64,000 nucleotides of DNA from DYJE01 sp964637565 (GCA_964637565.1 CAZWTY010000009.1:1-64000), one strand, 5' to 3'. Shown: positions 41,670-51,081, counted from the first letter of the stretch. The notes: generated by a model from the letters alone, not told the origin. Numbers and translations are program-made.

Positions 41670-44600
41670 CTACTCCGTCCAGGCATAGGATAACTTCTCC
41701 GCCTGCTTCAAGACCAGGTCAATAGCCTCATCCTGCTTGTCCGGCGGATACTTGTATTTTTTCAGAAGCCTTCGGACCATGTTCCGCATTTTGGCCCGGA
41801 CGCTATCACGCACCTGCCAGTCAACCGTTGTACTTGCCCGCAGCTTTTCAGTCAGCTCCTGGGCAATCTTTTTGAGGATCGCATCACCCAATTCCCGCAT
41901 CGCGCTTTCGTTGTTTGCCAGGGCGTCATAAAAGGCGATTTCGTCCGGAGATAATCCCAGCGCTTCATCCCGTTTCATGGCCGCCTGGAAATCCTTGGCC
42001 ATCTGGATCAATTCTTCAATGACCTGGGCGGTCTCAACGGCCCGGTTATGATACTTTCGCAATGTTTCCAGAAGCCGTTCACCGTATTTCATCTCCTGGA
42101 CCACATTATTTCGGGTGCGGGCCTTGATCGCATCACGCAGCAGTTTTTCCAACAGTTCAACCGCAAGGTTCCTGCTTGGCATCCGGCGGACATCGTCCAG
42201 AAACTCGTCGGACAAGAGGCTGATATTCGGCTTGTCCAAACCGGCCAGGGCAAAAATGTCAGCCACACCTCCGGCCACCACCGCGTTATCGAGAATCTGC
42301 TTGAGAATCGAGTTCTTAGCCTCTTCCGTCCGCTTTTTATCAACCGTGGTGTGTTTGATGATGGCCGCCTTGATAGCAGAAAAAAAGGCGATCTCCTTTT
42401 TGAGCGGTGCCGCCTCGGAAAGGGTGCTGCATAATGAAAACGCTTTGGTGATGGCCGCCATGGTATCAAGAAAACGACGTTTGCCATCGTCAAGACCCAG
42501 AATATGGTTGGCCGCCATGGGCAAAAGAATGATTGCGTTGGTTTTGTAGTCACTGTAATCAAAACCATGGAACATGGACCGCACCACGGAAAGCTTTTCA
42601 AGCAGCAGGGCAAATGCCTCTTCAGCCAACAGGGTCGGTGCCCCCTTGCCCTTTGAATCGGTGTAATCCTTCAATGCCTGTTTCAGCTCGTTACCGATGC
42701 CGATGTAATCCACCACCAGGCCGCCGGGTTTGTCCTTAAACACCCGGTTCACCCGAGCAATGGCCTGCATCAGGTTATGGCCTCGCATGGGCTTGTCAAC
42801 GTACATGGTGTGGCAACAGGGCGCGTCAAAGCCGGTCAGCCACATATCTCGAACAATGACCAGTTTCAGAGGGTCGCCCGCATCCTTGAACCTTTTTTCA
42901 AGTCGTTTTTTTACCTGTTTGCTGTAAACATGGGGCCGCAGCAGTTCACGGTCCGATGCGGAACCGGTCATGATGATTTTAATCGCCCCTTTCTCAGGGT
43001 CCGAATCATGCCAGTCAGGCCGCAGAGCCGTGATGGCATTGTAAAGATGCACACAGATTTCCCGGCTCATGCAAACAATCATCGCTTTGCCGGGAATCAC
43101 GTCAATCCGGGTTTCAAAATGGGCCACAAGGTCCTCGGCCACTTCTTTCAAGCGCGGTTCCGACCCCACCAGTTTTTCAAGCGCCGCCCATTGACTCTTG
43201 GTTCGTTCCCGTGCGGCAATATCCTCCTCATCCTCGATGACCTCATCCACCTCATCGTTCAACTCGTCAATGGCGTCACGGTTGATATCGAGCCTGGCCA
43301 GACGGGATTCGTAATAGATCGGCACCGTGGCCCCGTCGTCCACCGCGTCCTGGATGTCATAGATCGAGACATAATCGCCGAACACGGCGCGGGTGTCTTT
43401 GTCTTCCATGGAAATGGGGGTACCGGTAAAGCCGATAAACGAGGCATTGGGGATGGCATCACGCATGTGTTTGGCAAAGCCATAGATGTATTTGCCGGTT
43501 TCCGTGTCGAGCCGGGCTTTCAAACCATACTGGCTGCGGTGGGCTTCGTCGCTGATCACCACAATATTGCTGCGCAAACTCAACGCCGGGTGGGTCTCTT
43601 CGCCATTTAACAGGGAAAACTTCTGAACCGTCGTAAAGATGATGCCGCCTGCCTGACGGACGGCCAGCATCTCCCGAAGATCGTCACGGCTGCCAGCCTG
43701 CGCAGGTGTCTGACGCAGCAGTTCCCGTGCATTCTTGAACGTATTGAAAAGCTGACCGTCCAGGTCGTTCCGGTCTGTCACCACCACAAGGGTGGGGTTG
43801 TTCATTTCCGCTTGCTGTAAGAGTTTTCCCGCATAACAGCACATGGAAATACTTTTCCCTGAACCTTGCGTATGCCAGACCACTCCTGCCTTTCGCGAAC
43901 CCGGCACCACTTCCCGGCCATAGGTTGCCCGAGGTTCTGATATGTGGAATTCGTCCGGTTGCCGTGAGGCAATCACCGTCACCCTCACCGCCTCACGAAC
44001 CGCGTGAAACTGATGGTACCCGGCGATTTTTTTGATCAAGGCATCACCATCCTGATCAAAGATGACAAAGTAGCGGATATAGTCCAGCAGCAGTTCCGGA
44101 TCGAAAAAACCCTTGACCACTTTTTCCAGTTCATACTCAAGAACCGGCCTGTCATCTTCATGCGCGAGGGTCCGCCATGGCATGAACCATTCCTTGTTGG
44201 CGGTCAACGAACCGATCCGGGCTGTCCAGCCGTCGCTGACCACCAGGGCCTCGTTAAAGACAAACAGGTCGGAAATATCCTCTTTATACGTCTGCAACTG
44301 GTTGAAGGCATCCCAGACATCGGTCTGCTCGTTGCTCGGATTCTTCAATTCGATCACCGCGATGGGCAACCCGTTAACAAACACCACCACATCGGGCCTG
44401 CGGTTCTTTTGGGTGCCCTGGATGGTCATTTGATTGACCACAAGAAACTGATTGTTGCGGAAATGATTGACGTCCATGAGCTGGGCGTGGTCGTTGCGGA
44501 TTTCGTCGCCGTCGCTGTACTCCACAGGAATTCCTTCCAGCAGCAACCGGTGAAACGAACGGTTGTTGTGGATGAGTACCGGCGATTCCGGCTTGGTGAC

Positions 44601-44813
44601 CGCAAGGGCCGCCTCTTCCAGAATTGTCAAAGGGATATGGGGATTGATCCGTTGCATAGCCGCAAAAAGACGGCCGAAGAGCACCACCTGCCGGTAATCC
44701 GCACGCTCCGGTGTTTCTCCGTCCGGGGCGATGTCCGGACCAAAGGCGGTTTCATAGCCGCTCTCGCGGAACCATGTCAGGCAGATGTGTTCAAGCTGGT
44801 CTTCGGTGAGCAT
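41670..44813 (-). CDS. hsdR: Type I restriction enzyme HsdR (endonuclease/translocase subunit)
   Basis: A 1047-aa restriction subunit. The N-terminal PD-(D/E)xK nuclease has RPDVVVFVNGLPIAVIELKNP motifs (D near 142, ExK near 156-158). The SF2 motor has Walker A HTQGSGKSISM (about 315) and DEAH box VISDEAHRSQYG (about 421). The helical C-terminus ends in VDWQVRDSVRAK and KKYKYPPDKQDEA (about 997-1028), the region that in related enzymes meets the methyltransferase. It is last in the operon, 133 nt after the AlbA_2-domain gene. A near-copy of its C-terminal tail occurs in the FRG-domain protein of the same operon. Confidence 0.95.
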   Translation of the reverse strand: MLTEDQLEHICLTWFRESGYETAFGPDIAPDGETPERADYRQVVLFGRLFAAMQRINPHIPLTILEEAALAVTKPESPVLIHNNRSFHRLLLEGIPVEYSDGDEIRNDHAQLMDVNHFRNNQFLVVNQMTIQGTQKNRRPDVVVFVNGLPIAVIELKNPSNEQTDVWDAFNQLQTYKEDISDLFVFNEALVVSDGWTARIGSLTANKEWFMPWRTLAHEDDRPVLEYELEKVVKGFFDPELLLDYIRYFVIFDQDGDALIKKIAGYHQFHAVREAVRVTVIASRQPDEFHISEPRATYGREVVPGSRKAGVVWHTQGSGKSISMCCYAGKLLQQAEMNNPTLVVVTDRNDLDGQLFNTFKNARELLRQTPAQAGSRDDLREMLAVRQAGGIIFTTVQKFSLLNGEETHPALSLRSNIVVISDEAHRSQYGLKARLDTETGKYIYGFAKHMRDAIPNASFIGFTGTPISMEDKDTRAVFGDYVSIYDIQDAVDDGATVPIYYESRLARLDINRDAIDELNDEVDEVIEDEEDIAARERTKSQWAALEKLVGSEPRLKEVAEDLVAHFETRIDVIPGKAMIVCMSREICVHLYNAITALRPDWHDSDPEKGAIKIIMTGSASDRELLRPHVYSKQVKKRLEKRFKDAGDPLKLVIVRDMWLTGFDAPCCHTMYVDKPMRGHNLMQAIARVNRVFKDKPGGLVVDYIGIGNELKQALKDYTDSKGKGAPTLLAEEAFALLLEKLSVVRSMFHGFDYSDYKTNAIILLPMAANHILGLDDGKRRFLDTMAAITKAFSLCSTLSEAAPLKKEIAFFSAIKAAIIKHTTVDKKRTEEAKNSILKQILDNAVVAGGVADIFALAGLDKPNISLLSDEFLDDVRRMPSRNLAVELLEKLLRDAIKARTRNNVVQEMKYGERLLETLRKYHNRAVETAQVIEELIQMAKDFQAAMKRDEALGLSPDEIAFYDALANNESAMRELGDAILKKIAQELTEKLRASTTVDWQVRDSVRAKMRNMVRRLLKKYKYPPDKQDEAIDLVLKQAEKLSYAWTE

Positions 44814-44946
44814 ATGTTATTTCTCTTTTTTAACATTATATGAAAACCCAAATTGCAGCACAATATAACCAACCGATTATATTTAATTTAATAAATTATT
44901 AGACGAATAGATTAGGTTTGAATTAGGTTTCGTCGTCCATTCAAAC

Positions 44947-46563
44947 CTAATCTGTGCCCGGAAACCAGCGCGCCCCACGTGTACGGCCGACCACATGAAT
45001 CTTTCCATCTTTTTTCATTTCTTTAATCAGGGTTTTCACTTCATCAACGGATAATGATGGAAGAACCTGGATAAATTCCTGGAAGTGGCTGCCTGTTGTT
45101 TGATTCTCCCTGATGTGTTTCAGCAACAATGCCTTGTTGGTGTCACGGTCCAGACCCTTTTTTCTGGTATAGACACCTTTTGCACCGGCCATGGCGTAAA
45201 ACCTTTTTGACAACACATACCGCCCTTTCCCGGCACGGTCGATCACGCCAAGATCCAGCAGGCGGGGGATTCTTTCGACCAATTCCGGGGGTATATTTTT
45301 TTCTTTGTGAATATAATCAAGCAGCAGGAAATCCTTCGTGGTGAATGATGCCTGGACTCTGTCTCCGACCTTCTCCAGAAACTGCAGAAAAAGCGGGTCC
45401 TGAACATCTCCCCGCAAAGTCAGGGAGACCTGAAAGTCATCCGTGTCACTGAAATCCGGCATGGGCTTGCTTTCTTTGATGCACTCTTCAAACATCCGGT
45501 TGGCGCCCTGACCGGACCGCTCCACCAGGCCGCATTTTGAAAAAACCTCGGCGATTCGCCGGTTTCGTGGGGACTGCCGCCAGAGGATATTGTCCACCGT
45601 AATTCCATCGGGGAATCCACCGGGACTGACAATTTCAAGGCGTGCCGGATATTGGCGGATAAAAACAGACCCCCCAAGCCGGTAATCCCGGTGGCTGACC
45701 GCATTTAAAACAGCCTCCCGCACGACAGCTTCGTTGAACGTCGGGATCTCATGCCGAAAAAGTCCATCCTGGTATTGATACAGGTCATTTCGGAGGTTTA
45801 CGGTCTCCCACAGTTGATCATGAATCAGGAAAAATCCTTCCCGGAACTCTTTTCGCTGCTGGTAGGGGATGGATGCCTCGCTGGAGCGGTACTCATAGAC
45901 AATTTCAGCCTGGGCCAGATGCCGAGAAAGGGCTTTGGGGGTTCCCAGAAGAATCAGGGCGGCCATAGTGATACACCCGTCGACCAGGAGTTCCGCATCT
46001 TCGAGAAGCTGGGAGGGTGTCAGTTCCTTGAGGGCGTCATTGCCTGAACGTCTCCACCAGATGGTGCGAAATCGTTCAATGGCTTCAGGCTGGAGGTCCG
46101 CCATGGTGGCATGAGGGCAGATTTCCGCCGAATAATCCGGCCCGCTCTCATCAAAGATCCGCTTGAGCATGTCCGGGGTCATGGAAACCAGATCCTCGCC
46201 ACCACGCATCCAATAGGTCCCCTTGTGCTGAACCGGCATCCCGATGGGCCGGGATGGAACATCGAAAACCAGGACCCGCCCTTTTGGGTGCGCCACCTCT
46301 TCAACAAATATCCGCAGATGCAACCTTTCCAGAAGTCCGGCCTTAGTCCTCTCCAGATTTTCAAAGGCGGCGGTTCCCACAACCTGCCGGGGGATTCTGT
46401 CCGTCACTCCGAGAATCATATGCCCGCCGCCCTCATTGGCCAGCGCGGCGCAGTAACTGACCAGCTTCTCAAAGTCATAGCGGTTTCTGGCCTCTTTGAA
46501 TTCCAGATGCTCATTTTCAGTCGGAGCCGTCAGCCATGTTTCCAGTTGGTCATTAGTGATCAT
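44947..46563 (-). CDS. AlbA_2 / Schlafen-like domain protein with ATPase-like C-terminus
   Basis: A 538-aa protein. The N-terminal AlbA_2 (divergent AAA-4/Schlafen core) domain has ENEHLEFKEARNRYDFEKL and GGGHMILGVTDR (residues 17-53). A GHKL-type ATPase region (HATPase_c_4) follows, with VREAVLNAVSHRDY near 290 and RSGQGANRMFEECI near 350. A winged-helix-like C-terminus is likely. Such proteins are frequent passengers in type I restriction operons; their role is not settled. Its start overlaps the FRG gene stop by one base (TAATG), so it is translationally coupled and sits between that gene and hsdR. Confidence 0.85.
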   Translation of the reverse strand: MITNDQLETWLTAPTENEHLEFKEARNRYDFEKLVSYCAALANEGGGHMILGVTDRIPRQVVGTAAFENLERTKAGLLERLHLRIFVEEVAHPKGRVLVFDVPSRPIGMPVQHKGTYWMRGGEDLVSMTPDMLKRIFDESGPDYSAEICPHATMADLQPEAIERFRTIWWRRSGNDALKELTPSQLLEDAELLVDGCITMAALILLGTPKALSRHLAQAEIVYEYRSSEASIPYQQRKEFREGFFLIHDQLWETVNLRNDLYQYQDGLFRHEIPTFNEAVVREAVLNAVSHRDYRLGGSVFIRQYPARLEIVSPGGFPDGITVDNILWRQSPRNRRIAEVFSKCGLVERSGQGANRMFEECIKESKPMPDFSDTDDFQVSLTLRGDVQDPLFLQFLEKVGDRVQASFTTKDFLLLDYIHKEKNIPPELVERIPRLLDLGVIDRAGKGRYVLSKRFYAMAGAKGVYTRKKGLDRDTNKALLLKHIRENQTTGSHFQEFIQVLPSLSVDEVKTLIKEMKKDGKIHVVGRTRGARWFPGTD

Positions 46564-47792
46564 TATTCATCCCCAGGTTTCTGCACAACACTCCCAATTA
46601 ATTTATCAACCACTTGCTCCCTTATCGTAAGCGGATACCCATACTTTCGCAAAATCACACGAGCAGCATTTCGTATTTTAGCTTGAATAGAGTCCCGGTT
46701 TTCCCAGTCCACCACTTTTTGTTTTTCAAACTCATTACTGAGATGTTTAGCAATAAGCTGAATGCGGCCAGGCTCAACCTGCGAACTTTCCTCCGGTTCA
46801 TTCAATAAAGCTGCCAATCGATCCACTTCATCAAAATTTCCAGCACCCGAATCTTTCGATTGGACAACTAGGGTAACGTCATCGGTTCCAACACCATGGT
46901 CTGCCGATTGGACCTCAGACTCTTGTTCAATCGCTTGCTGCCGATGTTCTTCTTCCATGAGAAGGTTGCAGTAGTCCGAGGCACCAAGAAGATCAGGAAA
47001 AAGACTGGCATGGTGCACGTTCATCCTCCTTAGGCTCCGCAGGCAGCCTTCCCGGTCTTCGTTTTTGATGTAGATTTTGCAGATATAACGGGCCAGCACT
47101 TCCGCTTCTGTCTCCTCCATCGCCTCTTTGAATTCATCAAAGTCGGAGATGGTTTCAATAAGTTTGTTTTCAATGGTGGCATCAGTAGGAGAGAAGGTGA
47201 AGAGCCCGGCTTGATTCACCAGACGGCCATGATCGTCTTTGCGGGGTTCGAGTAACCGAATGTCCGGGCAATGTTCATCATCGGCTACAAAGGATTTGTT
47301 GAGGACGTATATGGCACGATAGGGATTGTCTTCTTCTCCCTGTTGATCTTCCTTGGCAAAGGCAAAGAACAGGGCGACAAAGGGAGAGTATGTCCAGTCA
47401 AGCAACGGTGTCATAAGGCCATGGTGCTGGCCGATAGACCAAAGTTCGTCCTCTTGCTCCACTTCTACAAGCAGAGAGGTGTCTTTCAGTCTGCCACGCA
47501 CTGCCCGTTTGAAAAGATCAAGCTGTTTGTTCGCCAGCTCTTCACTGACAATACCATTTTCTGTCAGGCGGCCCAAAGTGGGCAACAGGTTCCAATCATA
47601 GCGGCGATGACCACGAAAAATAAACTGGACACCATTGGCGTTGAAGAAATCGCTTTCCAGTAGATTCGAAAAATCCTGCCATCGTTCAAGTCTGGTGACG
47701 GGAATGCGCCCGCTGATGCGGTCTGCCATTACCTCAAAAAATGTTCCATCTGCCTGCCAGACGGGTATGCCGTCCCAATATTTGTCATCCAT
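46563..47792 (-). CDS. FRG-domain protein with an HsdR-like C-terminal tail
   Basis: A 409-aa protein. The FRG domain shows FIFRGHRRYDWNLLPTLGR near residue 57 and GQHHGLMTPLLDWTYSPFVALFF near 118. An acidic linker covers about 270-335. The last 70 residues contain VDWENRDSIQAKIRN and LRKYGYP (361-387), aligning without gaps with HsdR residues 997-1023 at 16 of 27 identical positions. The tail suggests binding to the same methyltransferase surface as HsdR. FRG function is unknown. It lies between hsdS (9 nt upstream) and the AlbA_2 gene (TAATG overlap). Confidence 0.88.
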   Translation of the reverse strand: MDDKYWDGIPVWQADGTFFEVMADRISGRIPVTRLERWQDFSNLLESDFFNANGVQFIFRGHRRYDWNLLPTLGRLTENGIVSEELANKQLDLFKRAVRGRLKDTSLLVEVEQEDELWSIGQHHGLMTPLLDWTYSPFVALFFAFAKEDQQGEEDNPYRAIYVLNKSFVADDEHCPDIRLLEPRKDDHGRLVNQAGLFTFSPTDATIENKLIETISDFDEFKEAMEETEAEVLARYICKIYIKNEDREGCLRSLRRMNVHHASLFPDLLGASDYCNLLMEEEHRQQAIEQESEVQSADHGVGTDDVTLVVQSKDSGAGNFDEVDRLAALLNEPEESSQVEPGRIQLIAKHLSNEFEKQKVVDWENRDSIQAKIRNAARVILRKYGYPLTIREQVVDKLIGSVVQKPGDE

Positions 47793-47801
47793 GTTTCACC
47801 A

Positions 47802-49109
47802 TCAGGCCACCTGGCTCAGGTCTATCTCGCCGGAAAGGAGTTTCGGAAGTAAGGTGTCACGAATTTGGGAAAGGCAATTGTTTTCGTCAATTGCCCGTTC
47901 TTTTTTCTGGTACAGTATTGTCACAATTTCAGAGAATAAATTGCACAATGTAATATTTGGAATAATGACTTGTTTAATCTTAAATTCTGACCAATGTCGC
48001 CGATATTCCTGAAACGATTGCTTATCTTTAACGGCATAATAAACCCATATTGTAGGATATTTCTTTCCAGAAAGAGGAATCACGTTTTGAGAAATATCAA
48101 AGGGGGCACAGGATAAATAACATACACAAGTATGATCACCAAATATAAACAGAGGTTTATCTGGAGAAGCTATAAAGCCAGGCTCTTCATTATGGTAACC
48201 CAAAATGATCGACGCGCCTTGTTCCAAAACGGGGATTGCACCATACTCGGACACCTGTACTTTTGTATACCGTTTTGACGGACTTAATCGGTTAACGACA
48301 TTTTCAACCTTATTCCACCCCCACCCCTTAGGAATTAATCCCAATTCAGACTCGATAAGTTCGTCGGGGAAGAGGGCGGCGGTGGCGCGGAGTTGGGCAA
48401 ACTGGTCAGGGGGGAGTTGGTCAAGTTCGGCGTCGGTTTTGCCGCTGATGGCGCACATGGCGGCGCGTTCCGGATCCTGGCCGTCCACCTTGGCCTCGAT
48501 CTTGGTCTTGACCGGATCGAAATCCACAAACCAGGACTTGAAAATGGCCTGGGCCATCTCTTCCAGGGTTTGGTTGATTTGGCGATTGAGTTCGATTTTA
48601 GTATCTATCTGATCAAAAATATCAGCGATCCTATCTTGCTCATACTTTTCAAGGTCGGGAACTAAAACTTTAGTCAAATCAGAACCACGGATACCAGCTG
48701 CACCTGCACCTTGCTCAATGATTGAATCTATAGTCTGCTTCCCAGCTCTGCTTGAAAAGTAGTAATAGTAGAAAAGTGGATTCGCTAATTCTTTATTAAG
48801 CCTGCACCTTATCAAATGAGACTCAAAACAAACTTGTTCTTCATCTTCAATAAATATTGCACATTGGCCAGCTCCCTCCCGAACAAGTGACTGCCTTGCA
48901 AATAACAAATCACCAGGCTCAACCATTGAACTCTCTTTTTCCTTTTCCGTTAAAGGCACCCTGTCCATTGGTATGTTTTTCATTCGGGAAAAGCCGAACA
49001 ACTCGCCCATATTTATCATTTTAAACCCTTTACCACGTACTCTTTTGGGTTTTGTTAATCCATTTCGAAGCGGTATCTCAAAAACATTTTCAAATGGTCT
49101 AAGCTTCAT
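47802..49109 (-). CDS. hsdS: Type I restriction-modification specificity subunit HsdS
   Basis: A 435-aa DNA-recognition subunit. Target-recognition domain 1 covers about residues 1-150 and domain 2 about 260-385. They are joined by a conserved helical spacer (IADIFDQIDTKIELNRQINQTLEEMAQAIFKSWF, in parts, then DGQDPERAA) and closed by DTLLPKLLSGEIDLSQ. Both recognition domains are clearly AT-richer than the GC-rich central spacer, as expected when specificity domains are exchanged by recombination. It overlaps the hsdM stop by 11 nt. Confidence 0.93.
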   Translation of the reverse strand: MKLRPFENVFEIPLRNGLTKPKRVRGKGFKMINMGELFGFSRMKNIPMDRVPLTEKEKESSMVEPGDLLFARQSLVREGAGQCAIFIEDEEQVCFESHLIRCRLNKELANPLFYYYYFSSRAGKQTIDSIIEQGAGAAGIRGSDLTKVLVPDLEKYEQDRIADIFDQIDTKIELNRQINQTLEEMAQAIFKSWFVDFDPVKTKIEAKVDGQDPERAAMCAISGKTDAELDQLPPDQFAQLRATAALFPDELIESELGLIPKGWGWNKVENVVNRLSPSKRYTKVQVSEYGAIPVLEQGASIILGYHNEEPGFIASPDKPLFIFGDHTCVCYLSCAPFDISQNVIPLSGKKYPTIWVYYAVKDKQSFQEYRRHWSEFKIKQVIIPNITLCNLFSEIVTILYQKKERAIDENNCLSQIRDTLLPKLLSGEIDLSQVA

Positions 49110-50757
49110 ACCCCAACCCCGCCAGCTTCTCTTTAATCTTTTTATCCAGCCGAACGCTCTCTCTAAACTGCTCTGAAAGTTGTGTCGTCAACCTCTCCAT
49201 TTTTTCGGCGAACGGTTCGCCGTCATCCTTCTCTTCCGCCGCTCCCACATAACGACCCGGCGTCAGCACATGGTCATGTTTGGTGATTTCCTCTAGGGAA
49301 GCCGATTTGCAAAACCCAGCCTCGTCTTCATATTCCTCACCCTTCCGCCAGGCATGAAAGGTTCCGGCTATCTTGTCGATGTCTTCCTTCTTGAAATCCC
49401 GCAGTACCCGGTCTTTCATGTAACCCAGATTTCGTGCGTCGATGAACAGGACTTCGCCGGAGCGGTCCCGAAACCCATTGCGTTCCTTTTTGTTCCGGGT
49501 CAGAAACCAGATACAGGCCGGAATCTGGGTGTTGGTAAACAGCTGGCCGGGCAGGGCCACCATGCATTCCACCAGGTCGTTTGCGACCAGCGCCTTTCTT
49601 ATCTGCCCTTCGGTGTTGGTGTTTGAACTCATGGAGCCGTTGGCCAGAAGCAGGCCCATGGAACCATTGGGGGCGAGATGGTAGAGCATGTGCTGGAGCC
49701 AGGCAAAGTTGGCGTTGCCCGAGGGCGGCCTGCCATACTGCCAGCGGGGGTCATCCTCGCTGACGCCGGTGTCCCACTCTTTCATGTTAAAGGGAGGATT
49801 GGCCATGATGAAATCGGCCCGCAGGTCCGGGTGCTGATCGTTGGTAAAGGTGTTGGCCGGTTCCTTGCCGAAATTGAAATCCAGGCCCCGGATTACCATG
49901 TTCATGGCGGCCAGTTGCCAGGTGGTGTGGTTGTATTCCTGGCCGTAAATGGAGACGTTGCCGATCTTGCCGCCATGCTCCTTGATGAACCGCTCGCTCT
50001 GCACAAAAAAACCGCCGGACCCCATGGCCGGATCGTACACCCGGCCCTGGTACGGTTGAAGCATTTCGATGATCAGGGCGACAATGGATTTCGGGGTGTA
50101 AAACTGGCCCCCTTTTTTACCCTCGGCCAGTGCGAACTGCCCGAGGAAATATTCATACACATGCCCGAGGATGTCCTTGGATTGCAGCGTCTCATGGACA
50201 AAGGGAATCTCGGAAATCAGGTTGATCAACTCGATGAGCTTGGTCTGGTCGATCTGCAACCGTCCGTAGGATTTGTTCAGCACCCCTTTCAACCTGGGGT
50301 TGTCCTTTTCGATGGCGTCCAGGGCATCGTCAATCAACCGCCCCACACTGCGGAAGGTGTAGATATGTTTCTGGCCATTGACGATTTCAATCTCGGTGCC
50401 GGGTGCAAGGGCGGCGTTGTCACGCAGGGTCTGCCACCTTGCCAACTGAGGGACCCAGAAGACGTTCTTTTCGGTATAATAGTCTCGAATCTCAAGCTCC
50501 GCCTGGATTTCGGCCAGCAAGTCATTGGGATCATCATAATCATCCGGATCAATGAAATAGTCATGCTCAGGGTTTTCAAATTGTTCAACCAACTCCTGAC
50601 GCCTTGTATCAAACGCATCGGACACATATTTGACAAACAAAAGGCCCAGAACCGCATGCTTGTACTGGGCCGCATCCAGGGTCGAACGCAGCTTGTCCGC
50701 CGCCGTCCACAACTTCTTGTCCAGCGCATCGAGAAATTTCTGTTCCTTGTCCGGCAT
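49099..50757 (-). CDS. hsdM: Type I restriction-modification methyltransferase HsdM
   Basis: A 552-aa adenine methyltransferase subunit. An N-terminal helical domain (KLWTAADKLRSTLDAAQYKHAVLGLLFVKY) precedes the catalytic domain with GGQFYTPKSIV, SAM motif I VYDPAMGSGGF (about residue 243) and catalytic motif IV MANPPFN (about 320). The typical HsdM segment DPRWQYGRPPSGNANFAW follows. It is first in the operon, about 120 nt from a candidate promoter with two direct repeats. Confidence 0.95.
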   Translation of the reverse strand: MPDKEQKFLDALDKKLWTAADKLRSTLDAAQYKHAVLGLLFVKYVSDAFDTRRQELVEQFENPEHDYFIDPDDYDDPNDLLAEIQAELEIRDYYTEKNVFWVPQLARWQTLRDNAALAPGTEIEIVNGQKHIYTFRSVGRLIDDALDAIEKDNPRLKGVLNKSYGRLQIDQTKLIELINLISEIPFVHETLQSKDILGHVYEYFLGQFALAEGKKGGQFYTPKSIVALIIEMLQPYQGRVYDPAMGSGGFFVQSERFIKEHGGKIGNVSIYGQEYNHTTWQLAAMNMVIRGLDFNFGKEPANTFTNDQHPDLRADFIMANPPFNMKEWDTGVSEDDPRWQYGRPPSGNANFAWLQHMLYHLAPNGSMGLLLANGSMSSNTNTEGQIRKALVANDLVECMVALPGQLFTNTQIPACIWFLTRNKKERNGFRDRSGEVLFIDARNLGYMKDRVLRDFKKEDIDKIAGTFHAWRKGEEYEDEAGFCKSASLEEITKHDHVLTPGRYVGAAEEKDDGEPFAEKMERLTTQLSEQFRESVRLDKKIKEKLAGLGYEA

Positions 50758-50872
50758 TTTTTACTTCCCCCTGCTTTGATTGCGACTGGCCGCCCCCAGT
50801 GGTTTCCCATGTCTCTCTTGAAACGCCGGTTTTACCCAACGTTTGAACTGTCTTTTCAGCTTTTGACTTTTT

Positions 50873-50915
50873 GTATGTTATCCTTGGGTGATAATTTGTC
50901 AAGGTGTGTTATCCT
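50873..50915 (-). promoter_or_regulatory. Candidate promoter and direct-repeat operator of the hsdMS operon
   Basis: On the minus strand TTGACA (50902-50897), a 16-nt spacer and TAACAT (50880-50875). Two direct repeats, plus-strand GTATGTTATCCT (50873-50884) and GTGTGTTATCCT (50904-50915), match at 11 of 12 positions, lie 31 bp apart, and bracket the -35 box. One of them covers the -10 box. This looks like a regulator-binding pair. Confidence 0.5.
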
Positions 50916-50965
50916 CACTCCTCGGGCAAACGCATGTAAAATTGGCATGGATCTTAACCATCGGG

Positions 50966-51024
50966 ATCGGTATCGCTACCGAAATGTTCTGACGATCGAA
51001 CCCGATACCGATAGCGATACCGAT
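50966..51024. repeat. ATCGGTATCG-type inverted repeat, copy 2
   Basis: ATCGGTATCGCTA (50966-50978) and TAGCGATACCGAT (51012-51024) are perfect 13-bp inverted copies. The interior contains CGAACCCGATACCGAT, shared with the repeat at 29737-29773, so the two are members of one dispersed family. Confidence 0.7.
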
Positions 51025-51081
51025 TAGCCGGAAACCATGCCCGAAAAAGAGGTAACCCTCGATTTGCATGGGGACTTAGCC

